NCBI GenBank assembly: GCA_030248195.1
Contig: JASAND010021982.1
Coordinates: forward strand, 1-64,000
Source: Trissonchulus latispiculum
Taxonomy: Eukaryota; Nematoda; Enoplea; Enoplida; Ironidae
Length of the DNA: 64,000 nt
Direction: 5' to 3'
A program made the position numbers and the translations under genes. Positions 21,875 to 34,749 of this stretch are shown here, in pieces. Each line of letters opens with the position of its first letter. Position 1 is the first letter of the stretch. The notes beneath the pieces are model-generated. The model had not been told where the DNA came from. It ran no database searches and was given only the letters and a program-made list of their open reading frames with translations.

Positions 21875-23637
21875 TAGAGACCTTCACGGGCCTGAATTTT
21901 CAGGCCCGGCCCGGCCCGACCCGTAAAATTTTCACCTCGGCCCGGCCCGGCCCGTTGGAAACCTTTTCTACTTCGGCCCGGCCCGGCCCGGCCTGTAAGC
22001 TCACAAGTTAAGCCCGGCCCGGCCCGGGCCCGTCTTTGCTAATTTTTTGTCATTGATAAAAAGCCAGCCAAAATAAAAGTTAGGATTTAAAATGCATGTA
22101 ATTTTATTCCTCATCGCTACCATTCTTAAACGATTTCTCGAAACTCATGTTTATTAGAGCGATTAAGAACAGTCAGCGGTTCTGTTCTTTGTTATAGGGA
22201 AGAATTCATTGGCTGACCCGTTTCGTTGATTCAAATATAACTTGCAATTAATTAGGAAGAAGGTATACTTTCCAAATATTAAAAGTAATTAAATAAATAA
22301 CTAAATTTGAGATGCTAATGTACAAATTCTAGCCAAAGGTTACGATATATAAACGCAAATAAGCTAAGTGCATACGCCAGTAACTCTGAAAGAGAAAGGA
22401 AATCAAGTCAGATCGAAAGAAAAGAGCAATGATTATTCAAAATTATATTTGGAAAAGAATTAAATCTCCAGTGTAAATTGCCGAAACTAAAATGAAGGCA
22501 AAACCATCTAATGAAAATAGCAGGCCCGGCCCGAAGCCCGGCCCATTCTAGTACTCGGCCCGGCCCGGCCCGCACCCAAATTTTTCCTACCTCGGCCCGG
22601 ACCAGCCGCGTATTCAGAAAGTGTACACCGTTGGCGCGCATTGGAAAGTGTACTGCGTGTACGCGCACTGTCTTAGAAAATGTACACCGTGGGCGTGCAT
22701 TGGAAAATGTACTGCGTGTGCACGCATCGTGTTAGAAAGTGTAGAGTGTGGGCGCGCACTGAAACACATGCGCAGATGATGTATATAAGTGCATTTGACA
22801 CGGCGAATAATTCCCATAATGTTGCATCAATTCGACCCATCACAAATGTTGCTAATAGTATCCAAATGGAAAATTTGAAGTAGTAGAGTAAGAAATATTT
22901 CTGAACAGAAACTTCGCTAATTTGTTGTAATTTGATTTCTCAAATTTAGAATGTTATTTTGAGAATTTTGAAGATTTTGCAACCAGACATAAAGTTTTCA
23001 CGAAGTTTATTTTGTAGTTTTCGGCAAGACAAATTCAAACTTCTGAGCTTTCTGTACTCTTAGCGATATCAGGATGTATCTTGGCAATAAAACTACACAT
23101 TTTCATGGCTTTCTGTGCATAATTTATTACTTAACTAAATATAGCTATGGCTACGATTGAAATAACGATTTTACAAGATTAAGTAATGTAGCAAGTCGTC
23201 ATATTTTATTTTTTAGATTTTTATTTTATATGTTTTTAAGTCATCTCTAATTCGGAGTCTAGCAACAAATACCTATTTCCTTCAGAATACTAAGCAATCC
23301 TAAAAACGAACAAATAATTAGAATATTCGTTATCTAATTATTAGTAAACTATTCATGAATAAGTAAGCAACGATTCGAATATTCGTAGAAAGTCTGCTGG
23401 CTTCTAATTTTTCGCGAATGATTCTATATTCGTGCACATGCTTATTGTTTATTGTCCTAGCTATACAATTTTCAATTTTAATAACAGGTCTCTTGCGCTT
23501 TCACCACCCCGCTAGCCATAACTTTTGATTTTTAACCAATAACTTTGAAATTTGGTATGGGTGTATTCTGGAGGCTTATGAATTCAAAAATTTAAAAATT
23601 TTACGGCCGGGCTTACGGGCCTGAGGGAAGGTCTCTA
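21875..23637. mobile_element. hAT-like nonautonomous element, GGCCCGGCCC family
   Basis: The ends are TAGAGACCTTCACGGGCC and, inverted, TAGAGACCTTCCCTCAGGCC. The flanking duplication GTAGCTGT is identical (21867-21874 and 23638-23645). Arrays of GGCCCGGCCC lie at 21900-22030 and again at 22520-22610. Bases 22615-22770 hold three copies of a unit of about 45-60 bases with GTGTACACCGTKGGCG and GTACTGCGTGT. Bases 23485-23600 resemble the arm of the 48849-49460 element. No transposase is encoded in its 1763 bp. Confidence 0.88.
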
Positions 23638-23645
23638 GTAGCTGT

Positions 23646-24266
23646 ACGAAAAAAGGACCTTACTCCGAAGTTGTCGTATAACCTATTGTAGACATACCAA
23701 ATATTGCCAAAGATATGATCTGCTACCACACCAAATGATCGAATTTCTAAGAAAGAATTAATAGCAATTTTAACATTCGAAGAAAACGTTTACGTTTACG
23801 AAAAGATATACGTTTCAAAATCGAAGGTAAGTTATAAATTTAGCAAATAATGAATGCAGCTGCGTTGCCAGTAACAACAGCAGAGCAAAAGTAGTACCAA
23901 GAAATGTGCAGCTTCTATCGCTCTTTTGTTTGTACATCGAGAAGTAGACAACCACAGTAAATAGGTATTTTAGTAAAGCAGATATACAGCTTGTTCACAT
24001 TTGAGGCATCGTGTTCTTTTTATACATACTTAGAGTAGTCAGAGAGTATAAATCTCTGCTTTGTTTGGAAAGGAATGTACATATTATCTGTGTCTTTTAG
24101 TCTGGATAGACCAGGTCAGTTCGCGTTTATAAGTGGATTCTGGGATTATAGTTTATTCCCTTGAGGTGAGTGATCGGGTTAGATATTGGTCAGTTGTGTG
24201 TATACGTGTATGTGTACGTGTTTGTGTATTCACCGTATGAGACTTTCAGCTTATTATTATTATTAC

Positions 24267-24354
<88 letters not shown>

Positions 24355-25060
24355 TTCGTCCAGTGATGCTTTAGTGATGCCAAGTACACATATCTGGCAG
24401 AGCTGAAAAAAGAGTTTTAATGACATTTGCGGTGTAACTTATTGCATGTCTTGTTCTAAAAAGGCCACGACAATAAATCTGTTGTGTTAGTTTTGGTGAT
24501 TCCTATCATCACTGTGGTTACTCCCCGTGCACGCTAATTAATAACTATTCCCGTGCAATTGTATGTTTGCCTAACATTAATTTATCAGTAGTCGTCGGGG
24601 GATGCGAAGTTACTACTAGGTCGTGTCACTGATTTTGCCATGTGTAGGTATTTTACTCCTTTAAATAATTTAGAAATAATTTTTGCGTGTTTTAAAAATA
24701 ATTTTTGTTTGAAGTTATTTCTTAATGTAATGATCGGTATTGGGTTTAATGACCATCTGTTTAGGAGACTAGCCGAATATTTAGGTCAGTTCTTTTGAGT
24801 GTGTGGTTTGATTTTGATTTGTTTTCAGTTTCGGCAATTTGCACTCGTCGGAAGTTAAACTGCTGACAGTAGAGTTACACGCCGAAACCTTTCAGCGATC
24901 TTTGCTCGACACCTCGCACTGGAACATACCAGGGCGACGTTTTGATTTATGTTTCCATTTGCATGCTCAAACGTTTTCATCCTTTTCTATAGTTTTGAAG
25001 TATAGTTTCTGTATGGTATTTATGAGTCTTAATAATAAGGAGTACAGTAATCGATTTCAG
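23646..25060. other. Upstream region of unit C
   Basis: No gene was recognised. It contains the ATT microsatellite listed separately. A CAG at 25058-25060 could be the acceptor of a 5' untranslated exon for unit C, because the frame upstream of its ATG is closed by a stop at 25066. Confidence 0.45.
24250..24353. repeat. (ATT)n microsatellite
   Basis: About 34 nearly perfect copies of a TTA/ATT trinucleotide. The polytyrosine, polyleucine and polyasparagine frames over it are not genes. Confidence 0.97.
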
Positions 25061-25086
25061 ATTTATAATTCATAAAAGACCAAAAC

Positions 25087-27504
25087 ATGATTACATCTGC
25101 CTATCAGCGTTTATCTGTCCGGTATTTGAGATTTCAAACTCCGCTTCGTTGCTTGGCCGCCCACCAGTTAATGTCTGGGATCAATTTACTAATCTTCGGA
25201 CTTATCAGTGTCTCTCAACTAATCAAAGCCAACCTCAATATCCAACCTCCCATCTATGCTGAGTATACACCGATTTGTGGCGGTATTCTGCTCACGATCA
25301 CAGCAACCTTTGGATTAGCATCGTTTTGCCACGGTTCCGGTCAATGTCTCAAGATTGCCTACATTGTCATGGCAATTCCATCAACCATTATAAGTGCTGT
25401 TATTGTCTCACTATGCTCAATGGATTTGCCTTTGCTCGCTATGGCGCTTCAAGATAACGCCAAAGATGTGGCCATGTCGAATAAACTGCTAGCCTTGTAT
25501 GTCATGACTATGGCTAATGCAGTGTTGGCCTTTTCTTGTAGTAAGAGATTTCATGCTGCAACATATTTGTTTAGTTATACATAAATTATAAGCTGTGACA
25601 AACAAGGGTCAATGACTTTTGTTAGCAGCTGTATATTGTAGCAATAAGACTAATCATACCGACCCCCGCTAGGAAAGGTACTACCCAAAACAGCACTTCA
25701 GATTGTTAAATGACATCCTTGAAAAACAACATCAATGACAACATGACATGAAAAAGAACTTGAGTTTGTTCTGTACTTTATGGACTGAACCTTAGCGCCG
25801 CCGAACGTTTCAATGTTTTTGACTTACTATGGTTCACACTATGGCACAGACACAAGCACAAGAACAAGCACAAACCCAACGCTGAGTTCAACTCAGTTTA
25901 ACTTTCTGCACAAGCACAACGCCAGCAGCCAATTAAAATTGTTCCACACCAGGACCAGAAGGCGCGTGGCAAGGCTGCATTTAAGACTTTATTGACTATG
26001 CTTGGACCGTAGTGTGAACGTCTTTGTCTCGTGCCTGTGCTTGTGCCTGTGCTTGTGCTTGTGCGCTAGTGTGAACCGGCCTTTACCATTTCAGTTGCCT
26101 CCTCCATAATTACATCGGCCTTGCTCTGTGCTGATCGTGCTTTAAGTTGCTGTGTATGCCATGATTCAGAGCCAGATTTTATTGTATCAACAGTATTCGA
26201 AGCGGTGAGTAGAATATTAAGTATGATATACATGTTAGCAATTTATTTATTTGTCTGTATAATTCACACTAGTCAATTATTAACATTCCCTTTCAACTAC
26301 AATATCTCCTTTTCGAAGGATGCATACATGTTATCGGGGAGTGACTTCTACTAGCTTTAGAGTGTAAAATTTCGGCAACATGTTCGTCGCTCTTTCTTCC
26401 GATGTTCGGTTCCAGCACATATCGGATTCGGTCTGTTATCAGAAATTGTGCTTAATGTGGCAGTGGAACAGCACTCAAAAATTGTTACAAAACTGTGGCT
26501 AAAATTAGTTTGGAAGGAAACAGATAAATTGGGGCCACCTGTACTAAAATAGTATTTTACAAGGTTGAATTGAAGGTTATGGAAGTTACTCAAATATTTC
26601 CAACCTAACTGCAATAAAGAATAAAACCATTTTCCAGCTTCTCATGTTTTTATTAAAACATGTATTTTGAAATAATTTTATTGGTTCCGGCTATTCTAAA
26701 CTTTTAGCGAAAAAAGCGAAAAGATTAGAATGTATCAAACAACTCTTAAATACTTCTTAAAAATCAAGATTTTTTGTAATTCAAGATCTTTAAAGGTTTA
26801 GCGTTTGATTAAAAATTAATCAGCAATGTCTCCTGTCTGTTCCTTTTCTGTACATTACACTTGCAGGTTTAATGCGAGAATATTTGCCAATTTAATGAGT
26901 TTCTAATCTGGAAATATTTACCTTGGGTCTTCAGGGGAGAATTAAAGAGTTCCGTTTACTTTTCTCTTCCTTCTAATAATACAACTATAGATTCTTTTAC
27001 CACCCAACCAGTGCACAGTGAAGCAATCTTAGGGCCTTTCGCGCAGCGAGTTAAACGAGTTAAGAGTTAAAGCTAGCACAATCCTTTTCGTGCACAGGGT
27101 TAAAAGAGTTAAGCAGTTTAATTTAGCTCTTCTGCAGAGTTACGCGGGTAAACAGTTTTAACCCTGCTCCTTTAGCTCGCACACCAAAAGGCCCTCAGTT
27201 ACTATCCTGCACTCTGCAGACATATAATCTAAAATTATGCATTATTTTGCAGGCTGAACCCAATGTGCTGCCAGCTGGTGGGATGCCTTCCTTGGGAGGA
27301 ACCGGTCAAGCTGCCATCTACCTTCCTGCTCTTGTGTTGGAAAATGAATCACTGTTCCCTCTGATTTCTCAGATCAGTGGAAATGATGATCACAACCACC
27401 AGCTTCTGCAACTGCTGCCACAGCAGTTTAATTGGCGTCTGTGGAAATACGGGCGTGATGCCTGTCCAAATCTACAATCCCAAAGTGTGCCATCATCCAG
27501 TTAA
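25087..27504 (+). CDS. MS4A/CD20-like four-helix membrane protein (unit C), 3 exons
   Basis: Exons are 25087-25540 (ends TGTA|GTAAGA, phase 1), 26095-26204 (ends GCG|GTGAGT, phase 0) and 27253-27504 (TAA), giving 271 residues. Helix 1 is around HQLMSGINLLIFGLISV, helix 2 around PICGGILLTITATFGLA, helix 3 around CLKIAYIVMAIPSTIISAVI. Helix 4 spans the splice, MANAVLAFSC joined to IASSIITSALLCA, followed by a Cys-rich CCVCHDSEP. The cytoplasmic tail ends FNWRLWKYGRDACP plus a Ser/Gln-rich end. It is a clear paralogue of unit B, with identical phases at both shared splice sites, and its last exon is closest to unit A. An AATAAA lies at about 27607. The MS4A assignment rests on topology and the GG motif in helix 2, so treat it as family-level. 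Confidence 0.78.
25831..26080. mobile_element. MITE inside intron 1 of unit C
   Basis: GGTTCACACTATGGCACAGA at the left and, inverted, GGTTCACACTAGCGCACAAG at the right, with long purine/CA-rich arms (ACAAGCACAAG). The right end stops about 15 bases before the acceptor of exon 2 (TTTACCATTTCAG). Superfamily not determined. Confidence 0.65.
27031..27195. mobile_element. GGGCCTTT MITE inside intron 2 of unit C
   Basis: AGGGCCTTTCGCGCAGCGAG at the left; the right end is CACCAAAAGGCCCT. The interior is rich in GAGTTAAA. It is a diverged member of the family seen at 28420-28574. The flanking trinucleotides are TTA and TCA, so the target duplication is not exact. Confidence 0.55.
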
Positions 27505-28419
27505 CGTCTTTTTCAACACAGTGTTTTGATAGTCGTGTTTTGTGACATTTCAGTTTCTAAAATGTTTGGATGCTTTTTATCTTGGACTGCGTGGTGACTT
27601 TCTAGATGAATAAAATTAACCGCTTGTTAGTTTCAGGGTTGATCTATGTTGTGCTGGTTGCTAACATTTGACCAAAAAGTCTTGATAGTAAAATTTGTGC
27701 TGCTATCCCCTCCAATTCATGATAAAAGTTTTCCTATGCCAATCATATATTAAGTCAGAAAGAAAATCCACTGAACCCGTCAAAGGTTGTTATCGAATGC
27801 CTGTTCGAAAAATTGTTAGCTTTTGGAAGAAAAATTTAAAAATCAATTTTTGGTATTCAAAATGTCATTTATTGCTTCCAAAATTCTGTACTTCGATAGG
27901 GAGGACCTTAACTCTACGTGGCCCGGGCAATAATTTTTAGCATTTTGCAGACCCCATACTAAACGGATCCGATGGATCCAGTGGATTTCCTCTTTTCTGA
28001 TTCAGAAAACCTATGGTATAGGATAACTTTCTAATAATATAAATGCAAGAAAGCCGCTACAGCTTATACGATAGCTAAGCAGGGAAGCTTAGTTTATTTA
28101 TCATTACTTGTTTTTTCTAACTTTTGTTGACTTCTCGGTGCGCCAGCTACACAAAAATCCATTTTATTGGAAACTCATAAACCGAGTACAGCTGTACATT
28201 TGTAGCTTGTATAAAATCCTGTATCCAGGGTCTTGTTGGAAAAAATTTCTTGAAACGACCTTTTTCGAACCAACCTTCTGTAATCATGTTTAAACTGGAG
28301 ATGACTGTTTCTATGGATCGGTAAAAGATATGTTAACATTTATGACATTTTTAGATCTTTGTGCTCTTCAGATGTTAGGACACGACCTCAGAAAACCAAT
28401 TGAAAATTTTTCGATCTAA

Positions 28420-28574
28420 GGGCCTTTTCAAGAAAGGGTAGAGTAGAGTTAAAATTAACTCGATCCTTTTCATGAAAGAGTTAAAACAGGAAATCTCAAG
28501 CTAAAGTGGAGTTAAAGCGAGTTAAAACGGTCATTTTTAACTCTACTCTACTCTACCCTTTCTCGAAAAGGCCC
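28420..28574. mobile_element. Tourist/Harbinger-like MITE
   Basis: GGGCCTTTTCAAGAAAGGGT at the left matches the inverted right end GGGCCTTTTCGAGAAAGGGT with one change. TAA flanks both sides (28417-28419, 28575-28577), the TWA duplication usual for PIF/Harbinger MITEs. The 155-bp body is GTTAAA-rich. Related fragments are at 45737-45800 (nearly identical left end), 40600-40700 and 44480-44610. Confidence 0.75.
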
Positions 28575-28672
28575 TAAGCGAGCCCAACGCTCTCGCTTCA
28601 CCTCACTGAAACTGAAACTAAATTGGACTCCGAAAACAACCTATCCACAGTTATTGTGGCATCGAAGGTATT

Positions 28673-28678
28673 TTTATT
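28673..28678 (-). promoter_or_regulatory. Candidate polyadenylation signal of the GPCR gene
   Basis: AATAAA on the minus strand, 250 bases after the receptor stop codon. It is the nearest clear hexamer seen. Confidence 0.35.
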
Positions 28679-28927
28679 TCGTACAAAAATATTAGTTTAC
28701 ATGTACAGAGCCCGTGCACTAAATGTTACAAAATAAATACCGCGTAAAACTCACCAGCAATTATATACAGTTGGCAAGATAGCAATAAAATCGCATTCTG
28801 AACATTTTTAGAGCCTGAAGTTGCGTCATTTTCAACTTATGTTCTTTAAAATTGAATTTCACCACCTTGTCGAAAAACTTTTCAGAAAAAGTTCACAACA
28901 AAACTCTTCAACAAACGGTCAACGGTT

Positions 28928-31900
28928 TTAGACTTCTGTTTGTTTGGCTTTTTTCAACAGTTCCAAATCAATTGGGGGCAATAGTTGCGTGTAGTCGGGG
29001 GAATTTAGCCGGTCGCTTGACGGCGACAGGCAACTATTTCCTATATGATTATTGTCCGTCGGCACCAAAGTCGTATCGATTTTCGGAGGTGGATTCGGTT
29101 TTCGGTGCGGAGGACTGGAATTCGAATTTTCGGAAATCAGGGATCGATTTCGCCGTTTGTCCATATTAATTTGTAAAAACGAATTTCCGTCCCGTTTCAG
29201 TGTCGATACCACAGGATCGAGGGTGGACGATTTTTTCAACCGCGGCAAAAATGAGGACCAGTAGCCCGAATTCAGCCCCACCGATGTGAGAGACGATTTG
29301 TGAACGTTGATCATGGTTCGACGCCTACGCTGGTGACAATTCTGACAGTAGACCAACCGTTTGAAGGCCTGGCGAAAGTTCCTGTTGAAGGTGGTGTAGA
29401 TAATCGGATTTAGGGTCGATGAGACGTAGCCCAGCCAGAGGACAATTGAGCCCACAATCGGGGGGACCTGATCCGCACACTGGCTTCCGCAGAAAGCCAG
29501 TGTCACGTTCAGACTGAAAAAGGGGACCCAGCAAATGAAAAAACTGAAAAATACGACCCCCAGTACTTTGGTGGCCTTCTGTTCGTTGGCGACATTGTTC
29601 TCCGACTGGGACCGGCGACCCTGAATGATGAAGTCTTTGGCTTTGACGATGTTTGAGCGAAGACTGTTGATGGCGTTGCTGAGATCCGTGGTTCGATCCT
29701 CCGACGCGCCGCTACCGTTGGCGAGAACGGCCGTCGGATCGGGCAGGGTCGAAATTCGGTGATCCGACAGATTGCCGACGTGCATCTCGATCAGGGCGTT
29801 CAGGCGAACCAACTGGTGAGCCACCGAATTGGGGCGCTGGCCGGGCGTGAAACTGTGCGTTCGTTTCAGCAGTCGCACCTGCGACCTGGGGGAAGTGCTG
29901 CCGCTTCGACTGTTATCCGCTAGCGAACCACGCACCGCTGGCATGGCGGAGCACTTCCGCAGGGTCACAGAGCGACGCAGACGAACGGCAGAGGGGTCCG
30001 CCGTTCCGCTGCCACCGTTTCGAACGCTCGATCGACTGGCCGAGCAGACGCTGGAGGCCTGACGTTTGAGCAGCGTCACCGTAGCGGCGTAGGTGAACGC
30101 CATGACGACAAAGGGGATGAAAAAAGTTACCACGGACCCGTAGATCTGAAAGTATCGATTGAAAATCTGACAGTAGCCGCTGTCATAGATATTGGAAATA
30201 TCCACGATTCCCAGGACCGTGATTGGACAGGAAATGAGGATGGTAATCACCCAGACCATCACGATTTTCAGGGCCAGCACGGTTTTGGATTTGTTCCGGG
30301 TTTTCAGCGGCCATCGGATGCCCCAGTATCGGTCGAAGGAAATCATGGACATGTGGACGATGGAAACGCTGCAGAGAAATACGTCACAGCTGGCGTAGAA
30401 CACGCACAGTTTGGCGTCGTAGGGCCAGACGCCTAAAACAGTATACAGAGACCAAAATCACTTAATATGCTGACTACATTTGTTTGACCGATTTTTGTAG
30501 TGGGATTGTGCAGAGGATGTTGGAACGCTAAAAGAACTTATTTTGGAAAGTTTCATCAAATTTCAACTTGATTTGCGCTGTCTGCAGGCAATATGTGCCC
30601 AGTCATTGGACAGAAAATGCCTAATGGAAGGGTAACGGTAGAGTTACCTATGTAAGAAATAAAATGGTCACTTCAGTGCATCAGACCTTAAACAATCTTG
30701 CCTGAGGTGTGATTCGAACCCTCGGCCATAACTGACGATGATCCATGGTTTTGTGATTAACGCTCCGGATTTCTGCCAAATGAAACACCTATGTTACCTA
30801 CCAAGGCTGCAGTGGGACCACACTGGAAGGCATTTGCTGTCAAACGTAAGTGACATTGTATCAATGCCTTATACAACCCTTACAAGACTCTAATGCAGTT
30901 GCAGTTGCATGCAGTTGCATCAAGCCGCCCCGTGAACTCAATAATGTTGACTACATCTGTGGAAAGTGGGACAGCCCTTGACCAGGCAAGAATACAAAAC
31001 GTTGTTACACAACCAGAAGACGGACGCATACTATTGAATGGTTTAGTACCTTGTTCGAGCAAATTTCGAAAAAAAACTCTGGTGGTGTTAGCCAGTGCAA
31101 ATCCACAAGTGGTTCTACTAATTTAGTTCTTAAAATCAGCCATATACAAATACTTACAATACTTATACAAAAACAATTTGGAAGTTGAAACAGATTATAG
31201 CAAATAAGAGTCTTCACGCAGTTGTAGCGTTTCTACCGTGGCTGGTGGACCAAAAGGGGAAACCAAGGAGAAGTACAAGCCGGAACGGGAGGCGTCAGGC
31301 GTCAGGCACCCTCGTACCCACGAAACCAGGATCTAGAAGAGAGAAGGGAAGAGGAAGGTCAGCTTTTCATTCAGAATTGAAAGTAAAAAATTGGCCCAGC
31401 CGGGGTTTGAACCACGGCCGTTCTGACCCCGGACAGATGTGCTAACCCACTACACCACAGGGCCATCAGATGAACTCCACCATCAGGCTCATCAGTCTTT
31501 CATATACCTGCTTCCCTTACACAGTGAGCTGTTGTTTGGAAAGAATGAGGTACAAGGGTAGGGTAAGCAAATTAGCCTAAGGAAAAACTCAAATTGGTTA
31601 CACAAGTTCTTGTTTCAGAAAATTCTTTAAAGATCACTGCTTTAGAGTCTAACTTTAGCTAGCAAACCTGACAGTCTAAACTCTTGAAATGTATAAAACA
31701 ATGCAATAAGAATGAAATTGAAATAAAACTTACCATTATGCAATTCTATGATCATGGTAAAGGGCATCAGCAGCGTGCAGACCATCAGATCAGCGCAGGC
31801 CAGAGAAAATAGGAAATAGTTGGTCACATTTTGTAACCTTTTTTCCGTCAAGATCGACAGACAGACCAGCATATTTCCAATGAAACCCCAACAGATGAAA

Positions 31901-32121
31901 ACTATGGCAATAAGGGCTGCCCAATTATAGTCTTCCGTCGAAATTTGTTCCACAGTGGCATTTAGCGGGTGCCCGGAGGCACCGTGGGTCGAATCTGTGG
32001 GTCGGACATGGGCGGGCAAGCCCCCTCTTTGGCGCGGTGCCAACCCGGGCAGAGCCCCCAGATATCGGCGAAATATATAACGGGTTGATTCGGATTCCAC
32101 TAAATCCTTGTCGTAATCCAT
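28928..32121 (-). CDS. 5-HT2-type aminergic G protein-coupled receptor, 2 exons
   Basis: Exon 1 is 32121-31734 (ends AATG|GTAAGT) and exon 2 is 30432-28928 (after TTTTAG); the join is phase 1 and gives 630 residues. It should be a seven-helix plasma-membrane receptor for a biogenic amine. Seen: GN in helix 1 (82-83), LACADLM in helix 2 (107-113), Cys139, the amine-binding Asp146, DRY (163-165), extracellular Cys217, GSVVTFFIP in helix 5, CWVPFF in helix 6 (430-435) and NPIIY (471-475). The RLQNVTNYFL segment and LCSVSIVHMSMISFDRY fit 5-HT2 receptors better than dopamine or adrenergic types. The third cytoplasmic loop is long, about 160 residues, Ser/Arg-rich. The protein ends TEV. The N terminus has one N-glycosylation site (NAT). 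The 1301-base intron holds a SINE. Convergent with unit C. Confidence 0.9.
31228..31465 (-). mobile_element. tRNA-derived SINE (family 1), full copy in the GPCR intron
   Basis: On the minus strand, 31465-31391 forms a tRNA-like head: TGGCCCT pairs with GGGCCA, A box TGTAGTGGGTTAGCAC, B box GGTTCAAACC. The body reads on to 31228 and shares CCCTCGTACCCACG and GGTGGACCAA with the copy at 40712-40884 (plus-strand orientation of those motifs). Confidence 0.75.
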
Positions 32122-34740
32122 TCTGGCAGATATTTGTTCGATCGCAGCATAATTAAGTATATACTAATTAAGATGGAAATTAATTCGTCGTAGCTATGAC
32201 AGAGCTTCAACGTAGACCTTTAATTACTGACATTAGTCTACTGATATTGTTGCGTAGGTTCGTAAAGTCCTGAAATAGACGAGTGAAAAATTATGATTTA
32301 TTTTAATATACTTTAATTTAATTTTAATATTTATTTAGTGATGATGATTTATTCAATTGTTGTAAAAATAAAATTAATATGGACAAGCAAGCACTAAAAA
32401 TGTACAAGGTTGGAGTTTCTGAAAAATGAAACTCCACAAAAAACTATGCGTCTCAGAGGTTTGCAGTCATAAATCGATTTCATTGAAAATAAGAATAAGT
32501 ATATGTATAACCTACGGAATATTATACGGCCTACCCATTAAAAATATTGCAGCAATTTTGCCATTAATTGTCAAAGGAACAAAAGCATAGCTGTTTATTT
32601 TTAAGCTTAATTCTTCTTTCTAGACAAAGATTCCCACGGTTGCATAGTAATTGTAAAGCTTCCGCCAACGCAGCTTTTGTAACACTTTATTCCAAACAAC
32701 TGAACACAGATCTGTCGTGCGTAAACGGAAAAGCCCCGGTTGTTTGAGAAAATTTCCGACACCTACTTAATTTAAAAACAAATTTTTCAGAAAATTTTCT
32801 CACCGTTTTACTATTCATCAGAGGCGGGAACACCTCGCTTTCAGTTTGAGTAGGAATTGGATTAGTTTGGAAAGGAGCGAATTCTTTTGCCATCGAAAGA
32901 TTGGAAGGAACATTTGGAAATTTCCTTTAGCCTTACAAGGAATTTAAATTAATTTAATTTTATTTAATTTAAACTCAAACTTAACATCGGCTCCATACTG
33001 TAAAAGCATCTCTTGCATTTTGATCCCCTCTTCAGCCATTAACACTATACCAATAACTTTCAAATTTTGAGGGAGGATGATGAATTTAAAAATTTGAAAT
33101 TCAAAATTGAACCACCCAGACCATGATTTGTGTGTTATCCTAGTTTTTTCACAGAGTTGAACACTCAAATTTTGATACAGAATTATATTCTGCAAACAGT
33201 AAAAGCTGCAATTTCCACCCCAAAATTTAAGTTATCTTGGCTATCACCGGGAAATGGGGGAGCACGCAGGGGGTCCCCAATGGCTAATTATCCAAAAAAG
33301 GAAGTACTTAAAAGGCAAGAAAAACTAAGCATCGCGGGTCCCTCTTGAAAGGCAAGGAGGTCGATATCTTTCGAAAGGAGTGTCACCGAATTCTCAAATT
33401 TCGAAGACTGGCCCTTGTGGCACATTTCTGACAGAAAGGTCCTCTGGCAACGGAAAAATTGTCAAAAATCGGAAACATGTGCTACACTTTGACAGAACCC
33501 TGCGTTGGGGCTGTGCTCTTTTGACAGGCTAGAAAAAAGTGGGCCACTTATCATTGGCGGATACGCAGACATTAAAGGCACAATTGATTATATTAAATTA
33601 TTTCCACCAAACAATGTTGGATAAAAATAATACTCTTTCCCGGCCGGCTGAGAAAAAAAGACGAGCTACTGCTTGGAGTTACACAATTAAACTACGCTGG
33701 AATTAAGCGTGGAACTAAAAAGCAACATTGAAGCGCATTGAAGCAGCAATTTTTTCGCCCAAATTTTTATGACAACTGCCGACTTTTGAGCTTTGTAGCA
33801 GCAGTTTTTTTCTCCACCCTTTTTTGCCGACATAACCTGTCATGTTGCCCTCTTACGCAACAGCTCAAAACTATAACACTCTACTTTCTGGATGATTAGA
33901 CAGCTGTAGCCTTCAAGAAATACACTCTCTCACTCACTTACTCTTGACAACAACAATAGACCTTTCCCCGCCCCTCCCAGCACTATCTCAAAGTCTTATT
34001 TTTTTACAAGATGACTCTAGGTACTCAAGTTATATAATGGCAGCAATTAATGTCGGGTGAAGTCCCCCTGCGGGTGACTGAGGCTATTTCAGCAATGCTG
34101 ACCCTGACCAATAACCGCACGTCAGTCTGGCTTGGGAGTCTTGTTTTCTGTCCTTGACCTTCGCTTCTCTGCCTCTGGACTGCCTTAAGGCGCAGCAGAA
34201 TGAGTTAATATCAACTCAATCGTTTGAGCACACGGTTAAACAACAGTTAAGGAGATTATTTTGGCTCGTCTGCTAGATTAAACTAGCTGGAATATCTGTG
34301 CTTTACAAAAAGGACTAGTCGTTAACCTAGTAGAGCCATTTTCTTAAATGGCCCAGGGGTGGGTGTAATTCAAATTCCGGCATAACAAATATTCCTCTAT
34401 TTTAAGAAAATCTGATTAATATGAAATATTAAACCAATTAATTATAACAACAAATGGCAAATTTATCTCTCTTTTTTCTACCCTCAATGTAGATACCAAG
34501 CGCAAGCGCTTCGTTGACTGAGAAATTGGGCGACGACACTAAATCAAAATGGGATATCAGTTTGAAAAATTAATTTTTCAAAAATTGCTCAACACTGTGC
34601 TGAGAGCACCAGTGATATACAAAGTTGAAGCCAAATCTTTCTCAGCTCAACCAAATCCTTACGTAATGATCCTTGAGATAATGTCAAATCCCAAATGATA
34701 ATGCCAAATTCATTACGTAATCGTATGCAGACATAGCAAG
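32122..34740. other. Upstream of the GPCR; no supported gene
   Basis: Mostly AT-rich. Bases 33240-33540 are more GC-rich and contain stretches such as GACAGAAAGGTCCTCTGG, without an ORF or recognisable element ends. Bases 34190-34350 resemble a degenerate GTTAAC-rich MITE. No receptor promoter motif can be singled out. Confidence 0.4.
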
Positions 34741-34749
34741 TGATAGATA

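Noticed and set aside
24170..24426. Polyleucine, polytyrosine and polyasparagine ORFs
   Set aside because: Products of the (ATT)n microsatellite.
29052..30398. Plus-strand ORFs over the GPCR
   Set aside because: They are antisense shadows of the receptor's second exon.
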